Assembly (NCBI GenBank): GCA_030431875.1 | Contig: JAUIIG010000016.1 | Span: 1-55,627 of the forward strand | From: Alphaproteobacteria bacterium | GTDB taxonomy: Bacteria > Pseudomonadota > Alphaproteobacteria > Sphingomonadales > Sphingomonadaceae | Reading direction: 5' to 3' | Length of the DNA stretch: 55,627 nucleotides | Shown: one piece after another, positions 17,400 through 29,573 of the stretch | Layout: every line of letters begins with the position of its first letter | Position numbering within the stretch: the stretch's first letter is position 1 | Notes under the pieces: generated by a model | Told to the model about the DNA's origin: nothing | What the model saw: only the letters and a program-made list of their open reading frames with translations | The model's database searches: none | Program-made: the position numbers and the translations under genes

Positions 17400-20300
17400 G
17401 TGGCCCGAAGACAGGCAAGGTCTATCCGTTGCAGGACAACCAGGCGCTGGCGGTCGATCCGCGCGATTCCGTGTGGCTGTCGGCCTCTGCGGGTACGGGC
17501 AAGACGCAGGTGCTCTCAGCCCGCGTGCTGCGGCTATTGCTGGAGCCGGGCGTTCGGCCAGAGCAGATCCTCTGCCTCACCTTTACGAAGGCGGGCGCGG
17601 CGGAAATGGCGACGCGCGTCAGCGAGGTGCTGGCCAACTGGGTGCGGATGGAGGACACGCGGCTCGCGGCGGATCTCAACGCGATTGGCGCGACTGGTGA
17701 CGCCGACACCATTGCCCGTGCGCGCACGCTGTTTGCTGCCGTGCTCGACTGCCCCGGCGGCGGGCTGCGGATCGACACGATCCACGCCTTCTCGCAGTGG
17801 CTGCTGGCCGCTTTCCCCGAGGAAGCAGGCCTGATCCCCGGTACGCGCCCGATGGAAGATCGCGACCGTGACCTGTTGGCCGAGCGCGTCCTGCGCGAAC
17901 TGCTGGTACATTGGGAAGAAAGTGATCCGGCAGCCGTTGCGGCGCTCGAAGACCTTTCTCTGCGGATGAGCCCCGATGGTGCCCAAGGCTGGCTGATGCG
18001 TTGCGCCAACGCCCGCGAGGCCTGGTTTGGTGAAGGCGCATGGCAACCGCCGATGGAAGGGCGGGTGAAACGGCTGCTGGGCTTGCCTGCCGATGCCGAT
18101 GCCAGCACCTTTGCCGGAAGCTGCGCTGACGGCTCGCCCGGTGCGGACTTACTGCGGCGGGTCATGTGGGCCTACGACGAATGGGGCGCCGACAGCGGCC
18201 AGAAGTTCGCCGCGATTATCGCGGACTGGTTGCTGGAAGAGCCGGAGGCGCGGTTCCTTGCGACTGGTGACCTGCTTGGTGCGCTGTTCAACGACAAGGG
18301 GCTGCTCAAACACCAGGGCAATCTCGTAAAGAAGGTTGAAGGTGTCGAGGCGCTGGCGGCCGATGCGCTGGCCTGGCTGGAGGAGACGTCGGGGCAGGCG
18401 ACGCTGCTGCAATTGGTCGATGTGATCACTCCCGCGCTGGAGGTCGGACGCAAGTTCGCACTTGCCTGGGACGATGCCAAGGCGCGCGAAGGGCTGGTCG
18501 ACTTCGACGATCTGATCCGTAGGGCGGCGAAACTGCTCGGCAACAATGACATGTCTGCGTGGATTCGCTACAAGCTGGATCGCCGCTTCGATCACATCCT
18601 CGTCGACGAGGCGCAGGACACAAACGAAGCGCAGTGGGCGATCATCGACGCGCTGACCGACGATTTCTTCAGCGGCATGGGGCAGGCGGAAGACCGGCTG
18701 CGCACGATCTTCGTCGTGGGCGATTACAAGCAGGCGATCTTCCGCTTCCAGGGCACCAGCCCGGAGAACTTTGCCAAGGCGCGGGAAAGCTATCGCCAGC
18801 GGCTGGATGACTGGGTCGCTAACGTCGCCCAGCTGCGCCAGCGGATCGCGGCGCGCCCCTTGCAACCTCTAGGGTTGGGGCGGTCTTACCGCACGTCGCA
18901 ACATGTCCTGTCATTTGTGGACGAGGCGATCGCTGCCATCGGGCCGGAGAATATTGGCCTCGACCGCCAGCCGGAACCGCATGTCGGCGACAAGCGCCCC
19001 GGCCTCGTCACCTTGTGGAAGCCCGTTCCCGGCAAGGCGGAGGATTTCGACGACGAGGAAGGCGAAGGCCCCGAACTGCGCATTTCCGAGCCCGAACGGC
19101 GCATGGCAGAAAAGATCGCGCAGCAGATCAAGCGCATGTGGGACGGCGGCTTCCCGCTGGTGAAGGGCGGCCATCGCAATGCCACGCCGGGCGACGTAAT
19201 GGTGCTGGTGCGCAAGCGGCGCGAGTTGGCCGGCCTGATCGTCGCCAAGCTGCACGCGGCGGGTGTTCCTGTAGCTGGTGTCGACCGCTTGCGGCTTGGC
19301 GCGCCGCTCGCAGTGAAGGACCTGATGGCGGCGCTGCGCTTTGCCGCGCAGCCGAACGATGACCTGAGCCTCGCCTGCCTGCTCGTCTCGCCGATCATGG
19401 GCTGGTCGCAGGAAGACCTGCTGGCCCATGCGCCGCGCCCTAAAAAGAAGTCGCTTTGGGACCATCTCCGCGATTCCGGGGAGGCCAAGCCCGCCGAGGC
19501 AGTGGCCATGCTGTCGGACCTGTTGGCGCTGGCCGACTTCGAGCCACCGCAAGCCCTGCTTCACTGGATCCTGCTCGGACCGTGGAATGCGCGCGGCAAG
19601 CTGGTGGCGAGACTCGGGCGCGAGGCCAACGATCCCATCGACGAACTGCTGGGCGCGGCATTGCAATTCTCCGCCACCAATACGCCCAGCGTTCAGGGTT
19701 TCATCCGCTGGTTCGATTCCGGCGACGGCGAACTGAAGCGCGAGTCGGAAGGGGCAGGCGACATGGTGCGCGTGATGACCGTGCATGGCTCGAAGGGCTT
19801 GCAGGCCCCCATCGTGATCCTTGCCGATGCCACTGGCGATCCGGACAAGTCACGCACCTCCGGGCTGGAACTTGATGAAGAGGGTGGGGAAGGGCGCAAG
19901 GTGCCGTTGCCATCCCTCAGCAGCGCCGAGCGGGTGGGGCGCATCGAGGAGGCTGCCGAGGCCACCAAGGCCGCCGAGCGGCAGGAGCACTGGCGCTTGC
20001 TCTACGTCGCGATGACCCGCGCGGAAGAGGCGCTGTTCATCGGCGGAGCACTGGGCAAGCGCGAGGACGAACCGGCTGAGGACAGCTGGTACGCACGGCT
20101 AGCCCCGCTTTTCCCGGGCGACGAACTGGACGACCTTGACTGGGGATGGCGCAAGGAACTGGGCGAACGCGCCGAAGCGGTTCCGCACAGGTCACAACAA
20201 CCCTTGCCAATCCCGCCCGTCCTGCCCGACTGGGCAACGCAGCCCATCGGTCCCGAACCACGCCCACCGCGTCCACTCGCACCCTCGGCCAGCGCGGAAG

Positions 20301-20851
20301 AGGTTGGGGCGGATCCACCGCTGCCGCCCGAACAGGCCGCCGTCGCCGCACGGCGCGGGGTACTGATCCACGCCCTGCTAGAACGCCTGCCCGACGTGCC
20401 GCGCGACATGCGCGAGGCTGCGGGCAGGGCCTGGCTGGAGCGGCGCGGGCCAGATTTGACCGATGCCGAACGCGCCGAAATGCTCGCCCGCGCCATTGCC
20501 GTTATGGACGAACCCGAATGGAGCGACCTGTTCGGTCCCGATGCGCTGGCGGAAGTGCCGCTGGCAGCGGTTATCGGCGGGCAGGTGATCGCCGGTACGG
20601 CAGACCGCCTGCTGGTGACGCCCGAACGCGTGCTGGTGGCCGATTTCAAGACCGCCCGCCGCCCGCCTGCCTCGCTCGATGCGGTGCCCGAAAGCACGCT
20701 GAATCAGATGGCAGCCTATGCCGCTGCTCTGTCGGTGATCTATCCTGATCGGCAGGTGGAAGCCGCCGTGCTCTACACCCAGACGCCGCAACTGATCGTC
20801 GTGCCATCCGAAAAGCTGGCGACACACAAGCCGGACTTGTCCCCGGCTTAA
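17396..20851 (+). CDS. addA: Double-strand break repair helicase-nuclease AddA
   Basis: 1151 residues from a GTG at 17396 that overlaps the addB stop; the strong GGGAGGG upstream supports it over ATG 17375. A UvrD-type helicase: SASAGTGKTQVLSARVL (Walker A, about residues 27-43), ILVDEAQDTNEAQW (Walker B, about 400), VMTVHGSKGLQAPIV and LLYVAMTRAEEALFI (motifs V and VI). A RecB-family nuclease closes the protein: GTADRLLVTPE and LVADFKTARRPP near residues 1067-1090. Partner of AddB in recombinational repair; both nucleases of the complex look intact. Confidence 0.96.
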   Translation: MSGPKTGKVYPLQDNQALAVDPRDSVWLSASAGTGKTQVLSARVLRLLLEPGVRPEQILCLTFTKAGAAEMATRVSEVLANWVRMEDTRLAADLNAIGATGDADTIARARTLFAAVLDCPGGGLRIDTIHAFSQWLLAAFPEEAGLIPGTRPMEDRDRDLLAERVLRELLVHWEESDPAAVAALEDLSLRMSPDGAQGWLMRCANAREAWFGEGAWQPPMEGRVKRLLGLPADADASTFAGSCADGSPGADLLRRVMWAYDEWGADSGQKFAAIIADWLLEEPEARFLATGDLLGALFNDKGLLKHQGNLVKKVEGVEALAADALAWLEETSGQATLLQLVDVITPALEVGRKFALAWDDAKAREGLVDFDDLIRRAAKLLGNNDMSAWIRYKLDRRFDHILVDEAQDTNEAQWAIIDALTDDFFSGMGQAEDRLRTIFVVGDYKQAIFRFQGTSPENFAKARESYRQRLDDWVANVAQLRQRIAARPLQPLGLGRSYRTSQHVLSFVDEAIAAIGPENIGLDRQPEPHVGDKRPGLVTLWKPVPGKAEDFDDEEGEGPELRISEPERRMAEKIAQQIKRMWDGGFPLVKGGHRNATPGDVMVLVRKRRELAGLIVAKLHAAGVPVAGVDRLRLGAPLAVKDLMAALRFAAQPNDDLSLACLLVSPIMGWSQEDLLAHAPRPKKKSLWDHLRDSGEAKPAEAVAMLSDLLALADFEPPQALLHWILLGPWNARGKLVARLGREANDPIDELLGAALQFSATNTPSVQGFIRWFDSGDGELKRESEGAGDMVRVMTVHGSKGLQAPIVILADATGDPDKSRTSGLELDEEGGEGRKVPLPSLSSAERVGRIEEAAEATKAAERQEHWRLLYVAMTRAEEALFIGGALGKREDEPAEDSWYARLAPLFPGDELDDLDWGWRKELGERAEAVPHRSQQPLPIPPVLPDWATQPIGPEPRPPRPLAPSASAEEVGADPPLPPEQAAVAARRGVLIHALLERLPDVPRDMREAAGRAWLERRGPDLTDAERAEMLARAIAVMDEPEWSDLFGPDALAEVPLAAVIGGQVIAGTADRLLVTPERVLVADFKTARRPPASLDAVPESTLNQMAAYAAALSVIYPDRQVEAAVLYTQTPQLIVVPSEKLATHKPDLSPA

Positions 20852-20930
20852 GGAAAGGTTTTGCGGCTCGACCATTGTCTCAGGCAGAGGCGCGCCTAAT
20901 TACTGCGCAGACAGAATTTGGAGATGTGAC

Positions 20931-21251
20931 ATGGCCACCGTGAACGTAACCGACGCCAGCTTCCAGGCTGATGTGCTTGAAGCCGACAAGCCGGTGCTGG
21001 TCGACTTCTGGGCCGACTGGTGCGGCCCGTGCAAGATGATCGCCCCTGCACTGGAAGAGATTTCGGACGAACTGGCCGACAAGGTCACCATCGCCAAGAT
21101 GGACATCATGGAAAACCCTGACGTCCCAGGCTCCATGGGCGTGCAGTCGATCCCGTTCCTCGTGCTGTTCAAGGACGGCAAGCCGGTGGCCCAGCAGATG
21201 GGTGCCGCACCGAAGAACGCGCTGAAGGGTTGGCTCGAAGGCCAGCTCTAG
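20931..21251 (+). CDS. trxA: Thioredoxin TrxA
   Basis: 106 residues. VDFWADWCGPCKMIAP has the WCGPC active site (C31, C34), and the cis-proline lies in VQSIPFLVLFKDG. A general protein disulphide reductase in the cytoplasm. GGAGATG precedes the ATG. Its TAG stop lies within CTAG at 21248-21251, which also contains the stop of the converging phosphatase gene. It follows addA by 79 bases. Confidence 0.97.
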   Translation: MATVNVTDASFQADVLEADKPVLVDFWADWCGPCKMIAPALEEISDELADKVTIAKMDIMENPDVPGSMGVQSIPFLVLFKDGKPVAQQMGAAPKNALKGWLEGQL

Positions 21252-22060
21252 GCGTTCAAGGACGCCATTTGCTCCGCCATGTCCTGCCATAGCGCAGGCG
21301 TGGCGGCGCCAATCAGGCCACCGTGGATATCGCCGTCGACCCGGTAGGCTGAGCCGTCCTGGCGTGCGGCCTTGCCGCCTGCCTCGTTGAGCCAGAGCAC
21401 GCCCGCGGCATGATCCCAGGCGAGGGTGCGCTCGAAAATCGACAGGTCGTTCACGCCCAGCGCCAACCGCGGGTATTGCTCTGCGGCGCAATAGGGGATG
21501 TCGGTGAGCCGGTAGTGCGGACAGATGTGGTCCTTCACCGCCTCGCGCTTGGCATAGTCCATGAAGATCAGTGAGATTGCCGCGACTGGCGGGGTCTCTC
21601 CCGTCGTTACCGACGTCACCCTCTCTTCGCCGATAAAGGCACCCTTGCCCTTGTGCGCGACGCAGAAGCGGCCCGTCAGGCAGTCGTAGATCCAGCCAGT
21701 GTGACACTCGCCGCCCGAGGCCATAGCCAGCAGCACGCCGAAGGGCGGCTTGCCGTGGGCGAAATTGCGCGTGCCGTCGAGCGGATCGACGATCCAGCAG
21801 TCACCGGACAAGTGTTGCATCACGTCGGGATCGGAATGGGCGGCCTCTTCGCCGACGAAATCGAGGCCGGGCATAATCTTTTCCAGCCCTTCACGCAGGA
21901 TCGCTTCGGATTCGCGGTCAGCCACGGTCACTGGGTCGTTGCCCCCCTTGTCCTCGATTTCGCCCGCCTGGAGGTTGCGGTAGCGCGGCAGGATGGCCCT
22001 CTCGGTCACCTCGCGCATCAGGTCCTCTATCGCGCGGTGAAAGGCCATAATGTCGGTCAC
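21248..22060 (-). CDS. Inositol monophosphatase family protein (possible histidinol-phosphatase)
   Basis: 270 residues with the family motifs: VTVADRESE, VGEEAAH, DPLDGTRNF (metal site) and LAWDHAAGVLWLNEAGG. These Li+-sensitive, Mg2+-dependent phosphatases act on inositol phosphate, fructose bisphosphate, PAP or histidinol phosphate. The neighbour argJ, 10 bases upstream on the same strand, suggests amino-acid metabolism, so a HisN-like role is plausible but not proven. A second Met at residue 5 (22048) is an alternative start. The stop codon overlaps that of trxA. Confidence 0.85.
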   Translation of the reverse strand: MTDIMAFHRAIEDLMREVTERAILPRYRNLQAGEIEDKGGNDPVTVADRESEAILREGLEKIMPGLDFVGEEAAHSDPDVMQHLSGDCWIVDPLDGTRNFAHGKPPFGVLLAMASGGECHTGWIYDCLTGRFCVAHKGKGAFIGEERVTSVTTGETPPVAAISLIFMDYAKREAVKDHICPHYRLTDIPYCAAEQYPRLALGVNDLSIFERTLAWDHAAGVLWLNEAGGKAARQDGSAYRVDGDIHGGLIGAATPALWQDMAEQMASLNA

Positions 22061-22070
22061 GAGCGCCCCC

Positions 22071-23309
22071 TCACGACCGATAGTCTGCGTTGATCGAGAT
22101 ATATCCGTGGGTCAGGTCGCAGGTCCACACGGTAGCACGACCGTCGCCGAGTCCGATATCGACGGTGATGTCGATTTCCTGCCCCTCGAGGTGCTTGGCC
22201 ACGGGCGCCTCGTCGTAGTCTGCCAGCGGCAAGCCGTCCTTCGCGGCCCAGATACCGCCAAAGGCGATGCCCAGCTTGTCGCGATCCGCCGGTTCGCCGG
22301 CCTTGCCGACGGCCATGACCACCCGGCCCCAATTGGCGTCGCCGCCCGCGATGGCGGTCTTCACCAGCGGTGAATTGGCAATGGCGAGGCCGATACGGTG
22401 CGCGCTCTCGTCGTTCTTGGCACCGCTCACGGTGACGCCGATGAACTTCTGCGCGCCTTCGCCGTCGCGCACCACGAGGTGGGCGAGTTGACGGCATATG
22501 TCGTCCAGCGCGGCCATGAAGGCGTCGGCCCCTGCATCATCGAACGAGGTGAGTGGGGCATTGCCCGCCTTGCCCGTGGCGAAGGCCAGTACGGTGTCGC
22601 TGGTGGAAGTATCGCTGTCGACGGTGATGCAATTGAAGCTGCGCTTGTTCGCGGCGCTGAGACATTGCTGCAGGAAGTCGTGATCGACCGCTGCATCGGT
22701 GAAGATGTAACCCAGCATGGTGGCCATGTCCGGCGCGATCATGCCGCTGCCCTTGATAATGCCGTTGAGCGTCACCTTGGTGTCGGCGATCATGGCAGTG
22801 ACGGTAGCGCCCTTGGCAAAAGTATCGGTTGTTCCGATGGTTAGGGCAGCATCTTCCCACGAACACTCATCGGCGTTGAGAACGGCGGCTACGCCAGCCT
22901 CGGCCTTGTCCTTGGGCAAGGGCACGCCGATCACCCCGGTTGAGGAGACCAGCACGTCCGACGGTTCGCAGTCGAGGTGATGCGCCACCTGCGCCATGAT
23001 CTGCTCCACCGCCTCGCGCCCGCGATAGCCGGTGAAGGCGTTGGAATTGCCGGCATTGACCACCAGTGCCCGCGCGCGACCCAGCTTCACCTGTTCGCGG
23101 CCCATCTCGACCTCTGTCGAACAACACACGTTCCTGGTGAATACACCTGCCAGCGCAGTGCCTTCTGCCAGTTCGGCATAGGTGAGGTCGGCACGGTCCC
23201 AGTTCTTGTAGCCCGCACGCGCCACGCGCAGCTTTACGCCCGCAATCGGCGGCATGTCGGGAAAGGGCAGGGCGAGAGGCGAGCGTTCGAGGTCCATGGA
23301 GGTCGCCAT
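22071..23309 (-). CDS. argJ: Bifunctional glutamate N-acetyltransferase / amino-acid N-acetyltransferase ArgJ
   Basis: 412 residues. KGSGMIAPDMATMLGYI contains the autocleavage site; Thr197 becomes the nucleophile of the beta chain. VVNAGNSNAFTGYRG near the N-terminus and GRVVMAVGKAGE near the C-terminus are typical. ArgJ transfers the acetyl group of N-acetylornithine to glutamate in cyclic arginine synthesis, and may also use acetyl-CoA. I chose the Met at 23309; the extra nine residues possible upstream (to 23336) have no ribosome-binding site. It is probably an operon with the downstream phosphatase. Confidence 0.95.
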   Translation of the reverse strand: MATSMDLERSPLALPFPDMPPIAGVKLRVARAGYKNWDRADLTYAELAEGTALAGVFTRNVCCSTEVEMGREQVKLGRARALVVNAGNSNAFTGYRGREAVEQIMAQVAHHLDCEPSDVLVSSTGVIGVPLPKDKAEAGVAAVLNADECSWEDAALTIGTTDTFAKGATVTAMIADTKVTLNGIIKGSGMIAPDMATMLGYIFTDAAVDHDFLQQCLSAANKRSFNCITVDSDTSTSDTVLAFATGKAGNAPLTSFDDAGADAFMAALDDICRQLAHLVVRDGEGAQKFIGVTVSGAKNDESAHRIGLAIANSPLVKTAIAGGDANWGRVVMAVGKAGEPADRDKLGIAFGGIWAAKDGLPLADYDEAPVAKHLEGQEIDITVDIGLGDGRATVWTCDLTHGYISINADYRS

Positions 23310-23404
23310 AATTGCCCAAGCGCCGCTCGCCAACATGACAATTCACTGCTGCAATTCTCTGGTCAGTGGACTTTAAGGAAAAGGGCGCTATCTGACAGGC
23401 GCAC

Positions 23405-23665
23405 ATGCTACGCCAATTGCTCACACTGCTGGCCGTGATTTCCGGCCTCGGGCTTTCCGCCCAGCCTGCGCTTGCCGCAGAAGCGAGCGTTATCAGCGTA
23501 GCCGCAGCCGGTGATATCGAGGATTGCCAGACGGTCGTAACGCGTCCGCTGGAGTTCTCGCGCTCGTCACCCGCCCGCATGCGCGGCCAGAAGCCGTGCA
23601 AGCCGGTCGTGGTGATCGTGCCGAGCCCCACCGTGCAACTGCAGGCTGACCGCGCGCGCGAATAG
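23405..23665 (+). CDS. Small exported protein of unknown function
   Basis: 86 residues. A clear signal peptide (MLRQLLTLLAVISGLGL, cleavage after ALA near residue 24) precedes a ~60-residue mature part with two cysteines, EDCQTV and KPCKPV, which could form a disulphide bond. I do not recognise the family. It lies between divergent argJ and secA, with no overlap with either. Confidence 0.6.
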   Translation: MLRQLLTLLAVISGLGLSAQPALAAEASVISVAAAGDIEDCQTVVTRPLEFSRSSPARMRGQKPCKPVVVIVPSPTVQLQADRARE

Positions 23666-23769
23666 CGCCCGTCATTCATCCAACCCGCTGATTTGCAACG
23701 GCTGCGCGCCGGGTTCACCAACCCTACCGCGCGGCCCCCATTCCATATTACAGACAGGATTCTCCCACC

Positions 23770-26583
<2,814 letters not shown>

Positions 26584-26659
26584 TTTGTTTGTTAAGCCGT
26601 CTCCGCGGCTTCATCCTCGCTAGATGCGCAGGCGAACAGCTCCTCCTCTTGCCTCCATC

Positions 26660-26673
26660 GTAACGATCGTTAC
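26660..26673. promoter_or_regulatory. Perfect 14-bp palindrome upstream of the SMP-30 gene
   Basis: GTAACGATCGTTAC is exactly self-complementary, 28 bases before the ATG of the lactonase gene, in a leader of about 118 bases after secA. Position and symmetry suggest a repressor operator (LacI or TetR type). No regulator gene is adjacent. Confidence 0.5.
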
Positions 26674-26701
26674 AGTGAAGGCGGGAGAGAGGGACCGTTC
26701 A

Positions 26702-27565
26702 ATGCAGATCAGCCGACTGGACTTGCCCAAGTGCCAGGTGGGGGAAGGCCCCGTCTGGGACGTGGCGGAGCAGGCGCTCTACTACATAGATATCCTGACG
26801 CAGAAAGTGTTCCGCTGGGACCCGGCGACTGGGGAACATCGGACATGGGACGTGCCCGACATGATTGGCTCGATGGCTCTGCGGGAGCAGGGCGGGGCCA
26901 TTGTGGCGCTCGTTACCGGGGTCCACACACTCGATTTCGAAAGCGGCGCGGTTGAGCCGCTGGCACTGCTCGATCCCGCCGATCCGGATGTACAGTTGGC
27001 GGACGGCAAGGTGGACCGGCGCGGGCGTTTCGTTTTCGGCACCAGCCACCGCAAGGCCGCCGAACCGAAGGGCGGGCTCTATGTGCTCGATCACGGCGAA
27101 CTGCGGCAGATCGATCGCGAGCTGACGCTCGGCAACGGGCCCTGCTGGTCGCCGGACGACAGGGTGCTCTACCACGCGGATTCGATGGCGCATGTGATTT
27201 ACGCCTACGACTACGACATCGAAACTGGCGAGGCTTCGAACCGTCGCGAATTCTTCAACACCAGCGACTACGGGCCGATCCCTGACGGAGCTACGGTGGA
27301 CTCTGAGGGCAATGTCTGGACTGCGATTTGCGAGGGCGGAGTGGTGCTGTGCCTTTCCCCCGAAGGCAAGGTGCTGCGCGAGATCACCATGCCGACCAAA
27401 CTGCCCGCCAGTTGCATGTTCTTCGGCCCGAACCTCGACCGCCTGTTCGTTCCCAGCATCGATCCTAGTTTCCTTGGCCGTGAGCCTGCCGACGATGACG
27501 GTGCCTGTTTTGTGATCGACGGCCTCGGCGTTACCGGCCTGCCGGAACCACGCTACAATGGATAG
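26702..27565 (+). CDS. SMP-30/gluconolactonase/LRE family protein
   Basis: 287 residues from the ATG at 26702, with AGAGGGA 7 bases upstream; a longer reading from 26624 would include the palindrome. A six-bladed propeller: GEGPVWDVAEQALYYIDI at the N-terminus with the metal-binding Glu, LTLGNGPCWSPDD and ADSMAHVIYAYDYD in the middle with the Asn and Asp ligands, and IPDGATVDSEGNVW with a further Asp. Members hydrolyse sugar lactones, giving aldonic acids. It overlaps the MFS gene by 8 bases; the pair may take up and process a sugar derivative, or the transporter may export. Confidence 0.9.
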   Translation: MQISRLDLPKCQVGEGPVWDVAEQALYYIDILTQKVFRWDPATGEHRTWDVPDMIGSMALREQGGAIVALVTGVHTLDFESGAVEPLALLDPADPDVQLADGKVDRRGRFVFGTSHRKAAEPKGGLYVLDHGELRQIDRELTLGNGPCWSPDDRVLYHADSMAHVIYAYDYDIETGEASNRREFFNTSDYGPIPDGATVDSEGNVWTAICEGGVVLCLSPEGKVLREITMPTKLPASCMFFGPNLDRLFVPSIDPSFLGREPADDDGACFVIDGLGVTGLPEPRYNG

Positions 27566-28763
27566 GCGGCAGTTTTCCGTTCTGGCACCCCTGCTGGTGG
27601 CGGTGTTTATCAACATCGCCGGGTTCAGCCTGATCCTGCCGCTGCTGCCGTTCTACGGGCAAGTGTTCGACGGCGATCCGTTCGAGATCGCGCTGCTCTT
27701 TGCCGCATATTCTTTCGGCAATGTCTTCGGCGAGATCCACTGGGGCAGGCAGTCGGACAAGTGGGGACGGCGCAAGGTGCTGGCCCTGACGACCTTTATC
27801 GCGGGCCTGTCCTACGTCGCCTTTGCCTTTGCCCCCTCGCTCTGGGCGGCGGTGCTGATCCGCGTATTCAGCGGCTTCTTCTCCGGCACCTTGAGCGTAT
27901 GCCAGGGCTTCATCGCTGACGTCAGTCCGCCAGAACGTCGCGCCAAGACCATGGGCTATTTTGGCGCGGCTTTCAGCCTCGGTTTTGCTTTCGGCCCGGT
28001 GCTGGGCGGGCTGTTTGCGGGCGAGGAAGTGGTGGCGGCGAGTTTCCGCTTGCCGATTTTCATCGCGGGCGCCCTGTCGATGCTGGCAAGCCTCTGGTGC
28101 CTGCTGGCGCTGAAGGACGCAGTAGAGCCAACGGGCAAGGGCCGGCCGCTGCCGAAATATTCCGAGGCCTTCCACTTCGTCTCCCGGGAGCCGTTGCTGG
28201 CGCGCCTGTTCGTCATTTCGTTCGTCGGCATTGCGGCCTTCGCCTCGATGGAGGCGGTCTATGGCCTGTGGAGCGAGCACAACTTCGGGTGGAGCGCGCA
28301 CGACCTCGGCTTTGCCTTCCTCGCCATCGGTGGGGGCGGCCTGTTCGCGCAGCTGGTACTGATCGGTCCTCTGGTTGCCCGCTTTGGCGAGGCGCGGGTG
28401 ATCCTGATCGGGCTGGCGCTGCTGGCGCTGTCGATGCTGCTGCAACCGATCATCCGCATGCCGGTGGCGGGCGTGCTGCTGATGGGCTTGCTGATGACAG
28501 GGCACAGCCTCGCCTTTCCCAGCGCCGGGGCCTTGCTTAGCCGCGAGACTCCGCCTGAACGACAAGGCAGCACCATGGGGCTGCTGATGGCCTCCAACGC
28601 CGTGGGCCGCATCGTCGCCCCGCCGCTGTTCGGTCTGCTCTACGGGCAAGTCGCCTTTGACGCGCCGTGGTATGCCGGGGCGGCCATGGTTGCCCTGGTG
28701 GCAATTGTCGGCGTGCAGGCCGTACGGCTGCTTGATGCGCGAAGGACCGCTGCGACAATGTGA
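27558..28763 (+). CDS. MFS transporter (TetA-like)
   Basis: 401 residues and about twelve hydrophobic helices. GRQSDKWGRRKVLAL is the loop 2-3 motif A (GxLaDrxGrkxxL), and GYFGAAFSLGFAFGPVLGG is motif C of drug/H+ antiporters. The closest general match is the TCR/Tet branch. Translational coupling to the lactonase gene suggests a shared substrate or regulation; substrate unknown. Confidence 0.88.
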   Translation: MDRRQFSVLAPLLVAVFINIAGFSLILPLLPFYGQVFDGDPFEIALLFAAYSFGNVFGEIHWGRQSDKWGRRKVLALTTFIAGLSYVAFAFAPSLWAAVLIRVFSGFFSGTLSVCQGFIADVSPPERRAKTMGYFGAAFSLGFAFGPVLGGLFAGEEVVAASFRLPIFIAGALSMLASLWCLLALKDAVEPTGKGRPLPKYSEAFHFVSREPLLARLFVISFVGIAAFASMEAVYGLWSEHNFGWSAHDLGFAFLAIGGGGLFAQLVLIGPLVARFGEARVILIGLALLALSMLLQPIIRMPVAGVLLMGLLMTGHSLAFPSAGALLSRETPPERQGSTMGLLMASNAVGRIVAPPLFGLLYGQVAFDAPWYAGAAMVALVAIVGVQAVRLLDARRTAATM

Positions 28764-28815
28764 TACTTGCCCGGCTACCGATAATCGATAGCATCGCGGG
28801 CAAGGGAGATTTCAC

Positions 28816-29568
28816 ATGCGTACAGCTGCCATCGTCCTCGCCGGGTCCGCCATACTCACGGTGGCCTGCACCTCGCTCACTTCGCCAGCGCCGGTCGTCC
28901 TGCCCGAGGCCATGGAGGACTATGTCCTTGCCGCCGTGGTCAGCCCTGCGCGGCCCGAAGCCGATACGGCCCGCGACGAGGCGCGCAAGCCGGAAGAAAT
29001 CGTGCTCTTTTCCGGCGTGCAACGCGGCGATGTGATCGCCGAGATTGCTCCAGGCGGCGGCTATTACACGCGCATCCTCGCACAGACGGTGGGGCCGGAA
29101 GGCAAGATCTACGCCTTGATGCCGGCCTTCTTCGCCAGCCGTCCCGGCGGGCTCGACGGGATCAACGCCATTGCCGAGCAATACGGTAATATCGAAGTCG
29201 TGGTGGTCGAAGGCTATGACACGCTCAGCCTGCCGCAGCAGGTCGACCTGTTCTGGACCACCGAGAATTATCACGACCTCGCCAACGGTGACATTGCGGC
29301 CGTGAACGGTGGCGTGTTCCGCAACCTGCGCCCCGGCGGCATCTTCTTCGTCGAGGACCACGCGGCACCCGGCACGGGCACTAGCGCCACCTCGACGCTG
29401 CACCGTATCGACCCGGCTGCCGTGGTCGATCAGGTCACTTCGGCGGGTTTCGTGCTGGAGGCAGAAAGCGATGTGTTGCACAATCCCGCTGACCCGCACG
29501 ATGCAAGTCCGCGCGACTTCGACGGTGTCAGCGACAAGTTCGCCTTGCGCTTCCGCCGCCCTGAATAG
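28816..29568 (+). CDS. Exported class I SAM-dependent methyltransferase-like protein (COG4798-type)
   Basis: 250 residues. The N-terminus (MRTAAIVLAGSAILTVAC) is a signal peptide with a lipobox-like C18. The rest is a Rossmann methyltransferase: VIAEIAPGGGYYTRIL is motif I, and RNLRPGGIFFVEDH the post-III strand. The family is known to be predicted as exported despite SAM being cytoplasmic, so activity is uncertain. GGGAGA precedes the ATG. It is convergent with the sensor kinase gene, only 5 bases apart. Confidence 0.8.
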   Translation: MRTAAIVLAGSAILTVACTSLTSPAPVVLPEAMEDYVLAAVVSPARPEADTARDEARKPEEIVLFSGVQRGDVIAEIAPGGGYYTRILAQTVGPEGKIYALMPAFFASRPGGLDGINAIAEQYGNIEVVVVEGYDTLSLPQQVDLFWTTENYHDLANGDIAAVNGGVFRNLRPGGIFFVEDHAAPGTGTSATSTLHRIDPAAVVDQVTSAGFVLEAESDVLHNPADPHDASPRDFDGVSDKFALRFRRPE

Positions 29569-29573
29569 GCCTG

